A stretch of 64,000 nucleotides of DNA from Zhongshania aliphaticivorans (GTDB taxonomy: Bacteria > Pseudomonadota > Gammaproteobacteria > Pseudomonadales > Spongiibacteraceae). The stretch is from assembly GCF_902705875.1 (NCBI RefSeq), contig NZ_CACSIK010000002.1, positions 304,356 to 368,355 of the forward strand, read 5' to 3'. Shown here one piece after another: positions 29,339-37,163 of the stretch; position 1 is the first letter of the stretch; each line of letters opens with the position of its first letter. The notes beneath the pieces are model-generated. The model saw only the letters and a program-made list of their open reading frames with translations. It did no database searches and was not told where the DNA came from. The position numbers and the translations under genes were made by a program.

Positions 29339-29351
29339 TGTGAATTATTTT

Positions 29352-29516
29352 TCACTCCATTTTTTCAAAATCGGACTTCGGGGCGCTACACTCAAAACAA
29401 GTCCACGATTCGGGGATATCTTTCCACTTTGTGCCTGCTATTATTCCGTCGTCGGGAATACCGATCTCTTCGTCATATATAAAGCCGCATACAATGCATT
29501 CGTATTTTTCAAACAT
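29352..29516 (-). CDS. Rubredoxin (second in the operon)
   Basis: A 54-residue rubredoxin read on the minus strand from ATG at 29516. It has both iron-binding pairs, CIVCGFIYDE and CFECSAPKSDFE, plus the conserved GTKWKDIPESWTC. It carries electrons from rubredoxin reductase to AlkB. Too short for usual ORF cut-offs. It overlaps nothing and lies 11 bases after the first rubredoxin. Confidence 0.95.
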   Translation of the reverse strand: MFEKYECIVCGFIYDEEIGIPDDGIIAGTKWKDIPESWTCFECSAPKSDFEKME

Positions 29517-29527
29517 CAAAATAATTC

Positions 29528-29695
29528 CTAATCTTCAAATTTCTGGAAATCTTGTTTGTCACGCACTGCGCACGACGGGCAAGCCCAGTCAGCGGGAATG
29601 TCGATCCACTTAGTGCCTGCGGGAAACCCTTCAAATTCATCTCCAGATTCTTCGCTGTAAATGTAACCGCAGCCTGGGCAAACATATTTATTCAT
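29528..29695 (-). CDS. Rubredoxin (first, overlapping the alkB stop)
   Basis: A 55-residue rubredoxin from ATG at 29695. Cys pairs are CPGCGYIYSEESGDE and CPSCAVRDKQDF, with GTKWIDIPADWAC between. Its start overlaps the last codons of alkB by 8 bases, so the electron carrier is translationally coupled to the hydroxylase. No rubredoxin reductase gene is nearby, so that enzyme must be encoded elsewhere. Confidence 0.95.
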   Translation of the reverse strand: MNKYVCPGCGYIYSEESGDEFEGFPAGTKWIDIPADWACPSCAVRDKQDFQKFED

Positions 29696-30866
29696 TACTA
29701 TCTCCCTTAGTATATTTTCTTATTAAGGCATCGCGCTTCTTTGGGTCTAGATTTGCTTTCAATATATCGCCGTTGTATTGTTCTAAAACTCGATGATCCA
29801 TCACTTTGCGCCATAAGAATGGTAGGTAGGCCATTGTGAAACAGCCCGCATACCCGGTTGGTAGCTGTGGGGCATCATCACTTCGAAGGACTTGATATCG
29901 ACGAGTAGGACGTGAGTGATGATCTGAGTGTCGCTGTAGATGAAATGTCATAATATTAGATACAATATGATCCGCATTCCACGAGTGCTCTGGGCGAGTA
30001 CGCTCAAATCTTCCGTCTTCCTGTTTTTGTCGCAGTAAGCCGTAATGCTCAATATAGTTTGAGGTAGAAAGGAACTGCCATCCCCACAATGTTGATATTA
30101 GGATGAATGGAAGTATTACCGGTCCCCATGTATAAAGTGCGCCGCCATACAGAAGAAATGTAATGAAAAACGATTGAAGAATTTGATTTTCAATACTAAA
30201 TACTGACTTACCTTTTCTTTTTAGTCTTACATTCTCATCATGAAATGCTCGTACAAATGCACCGGGAATTTCTCTAAGAATGAATTTATATAATGACTCA
30301 CCCAGCCTAGCTGAAGCCGGATCGTCAGGAGTGGCGACATCTTTGTGGTGACCTCTATTATGCTCTGCAGAAAAATGGCCGTATGCTGGAACAGCTAATA
30401 CCAATTTGGCCAAATTCTTTTCTTGTTGATTATTCTTGTGACCTAGCTCATGTCCAACTACCAATGCAAGTCCATTTGTCAAAGCCACGCCAATAGTGAC
30501 ACCTAAGTAGGCTGTAGTGCTGCTAGCAACAGTAGCTATCCACCAAGCAGAATATATCCAGGTTACATAAAAAAGTGGTACGGAAAGAAATACAAGCCAT
30601 TTATAAAAAACATCGTTCTCAATCTCTTCTGATCGGCTGTCTCGATAATTTGCATCATCTCTACCAAACACGAAATCCCCTAGTGGGATAAAGATGTACC
30701 AAAGAATAGGGGTAAGCCATGGGAATAATGGGTTACCCGTAGCTTCGTATATTTTTATACCGATGATCGGTGATACTGCTACCAACAGTGGAAGCCACCA
30801 TAGGTATCGCTTGGTGTCCTTAGTCTTTATTTTTTCAACGTGGTTATAAGTATTATATTGAGCCAT
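29688..30866 (-). CDS. alkB: AlkB, membrane alkane 1-monooxygenase
   Basis: A 392-residue integral-membrane diiron hydroxylase that oxidises the terminal methyl of medium-chain alkanes. All histidine boxes are present: HELGHK (139-144), EHNRGHHKDVATPDDPASAR (168-187) and LQRHSDHH (310-317), plus the AlkB-specific NYIEHYGLLR (270-279). Hydrophobic helix pairs occupy about 22-65 and 90-140. A GGCGGAA ribosome site precedes the ATG. It heads the operon alkB-rubredoxin-rubredoxin-PQQ dehydrogenase-methyltransferase-AraC. Confidence 0.95.
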   Translation of the reverse strand: MAQYNTYNHVEKIKTKDTKRYLWWLPLLVAVSPIIGIKIYEATGNPLFPWLTPILWYIFIPLGDFVFGRDDANYRDSRSEEIENDVFYKWLVFLSVPLFYVTWIYSAWWIATVASSTTAYLGVTIGVALTNGLALVVGHELGHKNNQQEKNLAKLVLAVPAYGHFSAEHNRGHHKDVATPDDPASARLGESLYKFILREIPGAFVRAFHDENVRLKRKGKSVFSIENQILQSFFITFLLYGGALYTWGPVILPFILISTLWGWQFLSTSNYIEHYGLLRQKQEDGRFERTRPEHSWNADHIVSNIMTFHLQRHSDHHSRPTRRYQVLRSDDAPQLPTGYAGCFTMAYLPFLWRKVMDHRVLEQYNGDILKANLDPKKRDALIRKYTKGDSNE

Positions 30867-31219
30867 TACAAATTCCGCCTACTAACTAATTTATTTTAGT
30901 AGGCGTATCGTAGTATGAGTGGGAAATGCATATATATCGCGTTTGCGAATTTCCTATCCATATAACGAATAAATGTTGTTGTGGACGAAGCAATGAAACT
31001 GCGGTTTACAGCCTCAAAGAAATGCAGGATGTTATGCCTTGCCACTTAATTGGCTTGAGATTTGTATTCCGCAATAGTCGGAAGATTCTGCAGTCTGTTC
31101 TTTACGTTATAGGCTAGGTATTTGGCGCCAGAAGATAAGGTAGAGCATCGTTGCAAGCATGCATGCTTGTTGGGCGTGACAATAAAGTAATCATTTTATC
31201 GAGTAACTGCTTGCTTAAT
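30867..31219. other. Intergenic region upstream of alkB
   Basis: A 353-base gap between the alkB start and the tatC stop, both minus-strand genes. It must hold the alkB promoter and the end of the tat transcript. The one clear structure is a 16-bp palindrome at 31154-31169. A short plus-strand ORF (30926-31117) has no recognisable features and I do not call it. Confidence 0.5.
31154..31169. promoter_or_regulatory. 16-bp perfect palindrome CAAGCATGCATGCTTG
   Basis: A fully self-complementary 16-mer without loop, 51 bases after the tatC stop and 288 bases upstream of alkB. No T-run follows, so a terminator is unlikely; a dimeric regulator site is the more natural reading. Confidence 0.45.
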
Positions 31220-31960
31220 TTAATCGAAGTGCTTCGTTTTAATAAAGAGGCTAAGAAGTAGGCCTAGCTCAAAAAGCATGATCATCGGGATGGCAAGTAA
31301 TGCCTGAGACATTATATCAGGGGGCGTTAACAGCATGCCTATAGCAAAGCAGCCAACGATAATGTATGGCCTCTTTTGGCTTAATGATTTCCTAGTTGCC
31401 ATGCCGCTCATTATGATTAGCACAGTTGCGATAGGAATTTCAAAAGTAAGGCCAAAAGCCAAAAATAATTTAAGTATTGTACTCAGATATAGTGAAATAT
31501 CTGGAGTATAGGTAACGCCTGCAGGTGTTGCGCCACTGAAAAAACTGAATACCAATGGGAATACCACGTAAAAAGAAAATGCTATACCTAAGTAAAAAAG
31601 GACCACGCTTAAAAATAGCAGCGGTATACCTATATTTTTTTTACTCTGATACAGGCTGGGCGAGATAAATGCCCATAACTGAAATAATATAACGGGCATA
31701 GAAAGAGCGAATGCTGCGTAAAGCACAAGCTTTAAAGGTGCCATAAACGTAGAGGTTACTTCGGTGGCGATCATATGTCCGCCTTCCGGTAAGTACTTTA
31801 ACAGGGGCCCGGCTACGAGGCTGTATATGTCCTGTGAAAAAGGGATCATAGATAGTGTGGCTATTAGCATGACGCAGAGCACGCGCAGAAGTCGATCGCG
31901 AAGTTCGGTGAGATTCGAGCCTAATGCCGCCACGTTATTATCTTCCACCTCGGAAATCAT
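31220..31960 (-). CDS. tatC: TatC, twin-arginine translocase receptor subunit
   Basis: A 246-residue six-helix membrane protein that recognises RR-signal peptides. Family blocks include the N-terminal LTELRDRLLR, then FMAPLKLVLYAAFALSMPVILFQLWAF, and LFLAFGLTFEIPI with the conserved Glu. It overlaps the tatB stop by four bases. It is functionally relevant here because both DUF1329 proteins carry Tat-type signals. Confidence 0.95.
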   Translation of the reverse strand: MISEVEDNNVAALGSNLTELRDRLLRVLCVMLIATLSMIPFSQDIYSLVAGPLLKYLPEGGHMIATEVTSTFMAPLKLVLYAAFALSMPVILFQLWAFISPSLYQSKKNIGIPLLFLSVVLFYLGIAFSFYVVFPLVFSFFSGATPAGVTYTPDISLYLSTILKLFLAFGLTFEIPIATVLIIMSGMATRKSLSQKRPYIIVGCFAIGMLLTPPDIMSQALLAIPMIMLFELGLLLSLFIKTKHFD

Positions 31961-32340
31961 AAGTTGTGCGTATCGATTGCTAGTGATTGTTTGTCATGAC
32001 TGCGAGTACTTGAGGTATCTTCCACGCCATTATTAGTTTCAATGGGCGTATTTCTCTGTTCTTCGCTAGTATTTGCGTTATTTATAGTTGATGTAATGTT
32101 TTTCTTTAGTGCCGCAAGGTCTTCGTCTATTCTGGAAATGGCATCACTTTTCAGTTTTATTTTCACTTCTGAGGCGTTAATTTCATCTTCGATTTCGAAT
32201 CGTAACTTGTTGAATCCTCGTTTCATTCGTCCGACGTATAGTGAAACGGTTCGGATTGCACCAGGTAGGCGCTCAGGGCCTAGTACAAGCAAAGCGACGA
32301 TCCCTATAACCACTAGTTCGAGGAAGCTCATGTCGAACAT
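31957..32340 (-). CDS. tatB: TatB
   Basis: A 127-residue TatB: one N-terminal membrane helix beginning MFDMSFLELVVIGIVALLVLGPERLPGAIR (given in two parts: MFDMSFLELVVIGIVALLVL and GPERLPGAIR), an amphipathic helix and a charged variable tail. The GPERLP motif distinguishes TatB from TatA. It lies two bases after tatA and overlaps tatC. Confidence 0.94.
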   Translation of the reverse strand: MFDMSFLELVVIGIVALLVLGPERLPGAIRTVSLYVGRMKRGFNKLRFEIEDEINASEVKIKLKSDAISRIDEDLAALKKNITSTINNANTSEEQRNTPIETNNGVEDTSSTRSHDKQSLAIDTHNL

Positions 32341-32342
32341 GG

Positions 32343-32594
32343 CTAAACTCGATTCTCAACTGAGTTGGTCAGTGATTGCTCAGATTGGATTTCATTGGTT
32401 TTGAGCGTCGAAGCAGAAACTAGCTCGTCGCATTCCGATTTCTCCAGATCTAGGTCTTTCATGCCATTTTTAAATCCACGTAATGCGCTGCCGAGATCAC
32501 TACCTAGACTACCTAGTTTTTTTGTTCCAAATAGTAGAACGATAATTGCCAGAATGATAAGTAACTGCCAGATGCTAATGCCGCCGATACCCAT
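32343..32594 (-). CDS. tatA: TatA
   Basis: An 83-residue TatA with the single membrane helix [19 protein letters not shown] and the [21 protein letters not shown] amphipathic region ([14 protein letters not shown] conserved). The start is ATG 32594, preceded by GAGGAAGCACTT; the frame is open further upstream to 32657. It forms the translocation pore with TatBC. Confidence 0.94.
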   Translation of the reverse strand: MGIGGISIWQLLIILAIIVLLFGTKKLGSLGSDLGSALRGFKNGMKDLDLEKSECDELVSASTLKTNEIQSEQSLTNSVENRV

Positions 32595-32660
32595 AAGTGC
32601 TTCCTCTTCTAAATTATCCGTATAATTTCGATACGGCATAATTGTTATTCCAGACAATTG

Positions 32661-32705
32661 ATAGGCTTAACCTTTGAAAAATAATGATCTAAAGGTCAAA
32701 CCTAT
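32661..32705 (-). other. Imperfect 15-bp hairpin between the small secreted-protein gene and tatA
   Basis: Arms 32661-32675 and 32691-32705 surround a 15-base loop. On the minus-strand transcript all 15 positions pair (two as G-U wobbles), whereas on the plus strand two positions are mismatched. That asymmetry points to an RNA structure in the minus-strand transcript. No T-run follows. Confidence 0.45.
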
Positions 32706-32717
32706 CGTGAAAATATT

Positions 32718-33074
32718 TTATAGTCCGCCTGGGAGTGAGCTTAAGCCAGGGAGCTCTGTGATAGGTAGTGTGTTAAGTAGTGGGGATACAACACCTATAA
32801 ACTGCGTGCCGAGAGGTACGATTGGACCTACAAGTAAATTAACACCTGGTAAGTCAACTAATACTGGCAATAAGGTAGTTGTAAGTTGGCTGACAGCAAC
32901 TGAGCCGGTGTTGTTGATAAGGTCATTCAGTAACGGCAACTGGCCAATTGGCGTAGAGTTCAGTGTTGAGCTAAGTTCGCCAGCAAGGTTTGCAATGAGT
33001 GCAACTTGAGCGTTTGCTGTAGTTGCCAAGCAAACAAAAAATGCGCCTATTAAGGCATTTTTGACTTGTTTCAT
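32718..33074 (-). CDS. Small secreted Leu/Pro-rich protein of unknown function
   Basis: A 118-residue protein with a clear Sec signal peptide (QVKNALIGAFFVCLATTANA-QV). The mature part of about 96 residues is unusually hydrophobic, rich in Leu, Pro, Thr and Gly, with no Cys and very few charges, ending LPGLSSLPGGL. Recurrent short phrases such as PIGQLPLL, PIVPLG, SPLLNTLP and LPGLSS give it a low-complexity look. AAGGAGTT precedes the ATG. I do not recognise a family with certainty. It could be surface or envelope associated. Confidence 0.72.
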   Translation of the reverse strand: MKQVKNALIGAFFVCLATTANAQVALIANLAGELSSTLNSTPIGQLPLLNDLINNTGSVAVSQLTTTLLPVLVDLPGVNLLVGPIVPLGTQFIGVVSPLLNTLPITELPGLSSLPGGL

Positions 33075-33694
33075 TATTGTATAACTCCTTTAATTGGTTG
33101 AATATTCTACCGAGGATCTCGGCAAGAATTCTGAAATGTGGTTCATTTCTGTGCGCACATACCGTCAGTTATCGAAGTGAACTTCGAGTGGTTTGTCGTC
33201 GACAAGTTTGAGTCTTATTTTCATTTCAGTATATCATGACACACTTTTATTGAATCGTCATAGTTTTCTGTATAATAATTTTTGAAGTGATAAGCAAGTC
33301 ACAAACCGAATACTTAGGACATGATTGCCGAGCATATCTATATGCCGTAGTGTGAAATTGAATTTATGCTAAAGCATTGAATGGTTTTCACATGGAGCTA
33401 GAGGGATCGCAAATTATGGTGAGAATCAAAATCTGCTAATCTTGATGTGGAGTCTAATGTTCATATAGTTCGCTACAATCTTTCGGTATTGAATTTAATT
33501 GATTTCACTGGAATACATCAATTTGCTCGCTCTTGGGATATGCAGTACATTTGGCTAATTTTTTCTGATCTCTACCTGAAGAATGTTTCTGTTCAGGGAG
33601 ACGGATTACGAATTGCCACTCGTAAGCCCTTCGCAAGGTGTTGCCAAGTTAACTTACGGCTTCTGCTAATGCAGGGACTGCTATATGCAAGCGC
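33075..33694. other. Non-coding or decayed region
   Basis: About 620 AT-rich bases. Short ORFs here (for example 33447-33728) show no recognisable domain, signal or ribosome site. The region directly precedes a decayed IS6-type transposase, so part of it may be mobile-element debris. Confidence 0.4.
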
Positions 33695-34215
33695 TACCCA
33701 TTCCCCGCAATATTATTCTTCAATTTGAGTCACCGGAATATAGGGGAATTATTGGCGGAGCGAGGGATCCATGTCAGTCGTGAGGCTATTCGGCTCGGGT
33801 GCGTAAAATTCGGCGCCATTTTCACACGTTTTTGCGACGGAATCGCAGGCGCGTTGGCGATACGTTTTACGTTGACGAATTTTTTTCGATCAATGGGAGG
33901 CGGCATTACCTTCGGGGAGCTGTGGGTCACGACGGCGAAGTTATCGATGTTTACCTTTCGGTAAAAAGGGGGTGATAGCTAAACGATTTTTCCGCCGATT
34001 ATTAACGTGCGATGGTCAGGGGTCGAGGAAGATATGATACATATATAAATTGCAGAGCTGCGGTGTTGCTCATCCGGAATTGATACCGAACACCCTGCAC
34101 AGCACGAAAGTATATGACAATAGCCGCGCCGAGTAATTGCATGGGTCGACTAGGATGAGGGAGCAGCGAAGCATGCAAAAATTTAAATCCGTTCGGCAAC
34201 CTAAAATTTTCGACG
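33695..34215 (+). pseudogene. Decayed IS6-family transposase
   Basis: Family phrases survive in different frames: IPRNIIL near 33700; YRNIGELLAERGIHVSREAI and the following VKFGAIFTR (33730-33830); AVGHDGEVIDVYLSVKR (33920-33970); AKRFFRRLLT and GQGSRKI (33975-34030); KLQSCGVAHPELIPNTLHST followed by an in-frame stop (34045-34135); and MQKFKSVRQ (34173-34200). At least four frameshifts or stops and missing pieces, including the DDE segments, mean it cannot be active. I could not identify terminal inverted repeats. It marks the left flank of the island. Confidence 0.85.
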
Positions 34216-34448
34216 GTTAAGATAAGTTCAGTCATGTTTTGCTGTAGTTGAGCTTGTAAACTGAAATTGAATGATTTTTTATTTATCTAGAATTATGCTA
34301 AATACGAGGCGCTATAATTCACTGGCCTAAAAACTTGATGAAAAATATGTGGTACTAGATTGCTGTCGCTGATTATAAATCAGTATTGCCATCTCCCTAG
34401 ATGCGAGGCACTTAGTGTTACCTCCATTGTTAGCGTGCGTCATATTCG

Positions 34449-35870
34449 TTATAGGACAGCCATAAACCCAATACCTTTTAGTGCCGTATTTGGATCACTA
34501 GGGATAAGCCGCAACAACTCCTCAGCTGAAACGTAGATATGATCTCCTCGCTGAGCTGTCATGATGATCGTCGATAGGATCCGACCCGCGTTATTTCGCA
34601 ATAATCTGGGATTGATGTTGGTGAGTAGTTCGCGATCTTTATTTGTCGTGACGCCGACAGTAAGGCAGTCAATACCGTAGTCATCTTTCAACGCGTTATT
34701 TAGGATTTTCGAATAAAGCCTCTGTAGTGATTCTGGCGTCGGATAACCTACTTCAATTACTTTAACTCGGGATAGTATTGCAGGTGGAATTGAATCTATC
34801 GTGTTCGCTGAGCCAATGTAGCTGACTTCGGATAGGTCTATTTCCTGCTCAAGATATAAGTCATAAAAGCGCCGGGCACTGTCTTTCTCTAGCATCTGCA
34901 GCAGAGCAGGCTCGATACCCGCTACGTTGTCCGCTTTCTTAAACATTGCTTTTTCAAACTCATCAAGAATAATGATCGGGTTGATGTGTTTGCTTTTAGC
35001 GGCAGCCTTGGCAAGCAATCCAGCTTCTGGATCACGCCAGCCTCTCTCCATGCCGGTCAATGCAAATCCAGCTCCTAGCGTCGACATTGGGATGTTGTGC
35101 ATACTCAGGCCTAAAGCTTCAGTAAGCGCAAAGAGGCTGTGTGTTTTACCCACACCAGGCGGCCCTTTGAGTATCATTGGCGGTAGAGTGAATCGATTCG
35201 CCGTAAATCGTTCTGCCATTTTCATCGTGTTGAGTACCTCGTCCAGGAATTCTCCCATGTGAGGTGTTTCATCTTTTAAAGTCTCAACCCGATGTATTGC
35301 ATCGCTGTTTGGTAGCCAGCGTTTAATCGGCCGTGAGAGTTGGCTTAACAAATCAGATAATTCCGGTCCGAAATTGTTAGAAATACTGTTGGTTTTCTCG
35401 ATCTCAGCTTCACTCATCGCGTGTAGGAATCTGATGGGAGCTTGTTTGGGACGTGTTGTATTGTCGTATTCAAGACGTGGTCGTTTTTCATCCGATGGCA
35501 CAGGTAGGAAAGTACGGTTCCGGTCGTCAATTAGTGCGAGCGTAATGCTATCGCATGCACGAGGGCGCGGGTTATTCGACGATACGAGGTCGATAAGTTG
35601 TACACGGTCTTGATCAATGTTAGTTGGCAATTGATTATAGAAGTCTAAGATAGTTTTGAGCAGTCGATTCGCCTCTTCGACGTCTCTTAAAAAGATCCAC
35701 TTAGAACCGTCGATTGTATCGACGTTAAAAATCAAGTAGGGGGCATCCACGGTATAATGCGCTAGTGTTAATTCTAAGGTGCGGGCCAATTTTTGAGCAC
35801 CGCTAATCGACACGACCGGAATGCCACGAGCAATGAGTTGTTCAATTTGATGAATCATAGTTGTTCTCAT
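34449..35870 (-). CDS. Lon-like AAA+ ATPase, integrase operon
   Basis: A 473-residue protein with one AAA+ module in its C-terminal half: Walker A GPPGVGKT (about 236-243), Walker B IIILDE (299-304), sensor-1-like YIGSAN and an arginine-finger region LSRVKVIEVGYP. The spacing resembles the Lon ATPase domain, but no Lon protease domain follows. The N-terminal 200 residues are unrecognised. I prefer ATG 35870, since the longer frame (to 35948) would overlap the upstream gene by 59 bases; ATG 35858 is also possible. It is last in the excisionase-integrase operon. An ATPase acting on DNA or protein during element transfer, or an anti-phage role, are both open. Confidence 0.75.
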   Translation of the reverse strand: MRTTMIHQIEQLIARGIPVVSISGAQKLARTLELTLAHYTVDAPYLIFNVDTIDGSKWIFLRDVEEANRLLKTILDFYNQLPTNIDQDRVQLIDLVSSNNPRPRACDSITLALIDDRNRTFLPVPSDEKRPRLEYDNTTRPKQAPIRFLHAMSEAEIEKTNSISNNFGPELSDLLSQLSRPIKRWLPNSDAIHRVETLKDETPHMGEFLDEVLNTMKMAERFTANRFTLPPMILKGPPGVGKTHSLFALTEALGLSMHNIPMSTLGAGFALTGMERGWRDPEAGLLAKAAAKSKHINPIIILDEFEKAMFKKADNVAGIEPALLQMLEKDSARRFYDLYLEQEIDLSEVSYIGSANTIDSIPPAILSRVKVIEVGYPTPESLQRLYSKILNNALKDDYGIDCLTVGVTTNKDRELLTNINPRLLRNNAGRILSTIIMTAQRGDHIYVSAEELLRLIPSDPNTALKGIGFMAVL

Positions 35871-35889
35871 ATTCAAAACGACTACCTGT

Positions 35890-36516
35890 TTATTGATCTG
35901 AATTTTTTGCTTGGCATACTGGTTGCGAAATATCTCGGCCTCTCGCAATCCATGGCAGGACAGAGTGTTGATAAAACCGATTCACGAGAATTGGGAGTAA
36001 CCACGCGGGGTTTTTCTGGAAGCGAATATCCTTATTCACTAGCCGCGTTAGACAGTATTGATAGGCTAGGTTACGGTCCCAACGGTTAAGGTTATCTAGC
36101 ATCCAAAACTGATCAGGCGTGCTTGTGCAGAGGGTTTTCTGGCGACTAATTTCCTGTTCGACCAAAAACGCCATACCAAGTGCCAGTGTCTGACACTCAC
36201 TGCGTGACAGATAGCCATACAGATTATTCAAACAGCGCTTATCAACCTGAAAACTAGGCGTCCGCATTCTGCTTAAATGTGACTTGATGTGATTGCGTAG
36301 TAGTTGAAGTAGATTCTCTTTTGATACGATGGCCTTGCCGTCTACGCGACCAATAAAATCCAACAGTGCTTCCCAGTTGTCTTCTTCATCGCCTTGCCCA
36401 AAGAGTGCGATCAGGGCTTTACCATTTAGGCTCACTCCTTGCTCCTCGATAAAGGCATCGATAACGTCGGTGAGTAAATTCAGATTTATCATTGTTGTTT
36501 TGGTGTTGGTGATCAT
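35890..36516 (-). CDS. Unrecognised protein, integrase operon
   Basis: A 208-residue soluble protein without signal peptide or membrane helix. It has a helical N-terminal part (LLTDVIDAFIEEQGVSLNGKAL) and a central LNNLYGYLSRSECQTLALGM, and a W-rich C-terminus (DQFWMLDNLNRWDRNLAYQY; NPAWLLP). TTGAGGATT is well placed before ATG 36516. I recognise no family. It lies 54 bases after the 195-residue gene and 20 bases before the AAA+ gene, so it is probably co-expressed with the integrase. Confidence 0.7.
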   Translation of the reverse strand: MITNTKTTMINLNLLTDVIDAFIEEQGVSLNGKALIALFGQGDEEDNWEALLDFIGRVDGKAIVSKENLLQLLRNHIKSHLSRMRTPSFQVDKRCLNNLYGYLSRSECQTLALGMAFLVEQEISRQKTLCTSTPDQFWMLDNLNRWDRNLAYQYCLTRLVNKDIRFQKNPAWLLPILVNRFYQHSVLPWIARGRDISQPVCQAKNSDQ

Positions 36517-36570
36517 GGATTAATCCTCAATTCATTGATTGCTGATATCAAACTGCCTAGTAGCGCTGCG

Positions 36571-37158
36571 CTACGGGTAGAAATCGTTAAATAGCGATGA
36601 AACAAGATCATGTGCCAGTGGCAAGGTAAGTTCAGACGGGTGGTATACGTATTGTGCTGCCTGTTCATCGATCCAATGCGCAAGGCGGTGACTGGCATCT
36701 CCTTCTCCCGGTAGCGAGATTAAGCAATGATGTTCAAGAGTCGTTAGTGGTAATCCTCCTGCAAGAATCTCCAGAAGTGCATGCGCCATCTTTATGCATT
36801 CCGTCTGTGTTAGTTTCACAGGCGGCATAAATGGCTGAGGTGAAGGAAATGGGCAGCGCTGCCTGTTCCATATCTGCTCAACTTGGTCCTGAAGGTGTTG
36901 GCTTAGTCGGTTGGCGGTTTCCTCAATGGTATCAGTGACGCTTTTTTCTAGATGGGCGTCACACGTACTTTCATCGATGAAAAGTCTCCCGCCCGTCATC
37001 TCTTCATGGGCTCTGCGCCATGAGCTGATCGCTTCAATGTTGTTTCCTTCCCAGCCCTCACCAAGACGCATAACCAAGCCGTCAGGAAATGGTGACTGAA
37101 AATGTTGCGCTAACATAAAGGCAAGCGCTTCGACTTTGGGGTTGATCGGGCTATACAT
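36571..37158 (-). CDS. Unrecognised protein, integrase operon
   Basis: A 195-residue soluble protein starting 5 bases after the integrase stop, with AGAGAGGTAAGC as ribosome site. It contains a long helical stretch (TDTIEETANRLSQHLQDQVEQIW) and a second helical half with LEHHCLISLPGEGDASHRLA. No catalytic motif or known domain is recognisable. Tight spacing argues that it functions with the integrase or the ATPase. Confidence 0.7.
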   Translation of the reverse strand: MYSPINPKVEALAFMLAQHFQSPFPDGLVMRLGEGWEGNNIEAISSWRRAHEEMTGGRLFIDESTCDAHLEKSVTDTIEETANRLSQHLQDQVEQIWNRQRCPFPSPQPFMPPVKLTQTECIKMAHALLEILAGGLPLTTLEHHCLISLPGEGDASHRLAHWIDEQAAQYVYHPSELTLPLAHDLVSSLFNDFYP

Positions 37159-37163
37159 AGTGC

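Noticed and set aside
30926..31117. Plus-strand ORF of 63 residues upstream of alkB
   Set aside because: No recognisable protein features; lies in the expected promoter region of alkB.
33447..33728. Plus-strand ORF of 93 residues
   Set aside because: No family, signal or ribosome site, and it runs into transposase debris; probably chance.
36571..37158. TniQ/TnsD-like targeting role for the unknown integrase-operon proteins
   Set aside because: Neither unknown protein shows zinc-ribbon or HTH motifs expected of TniQ, so the name would be a guess.
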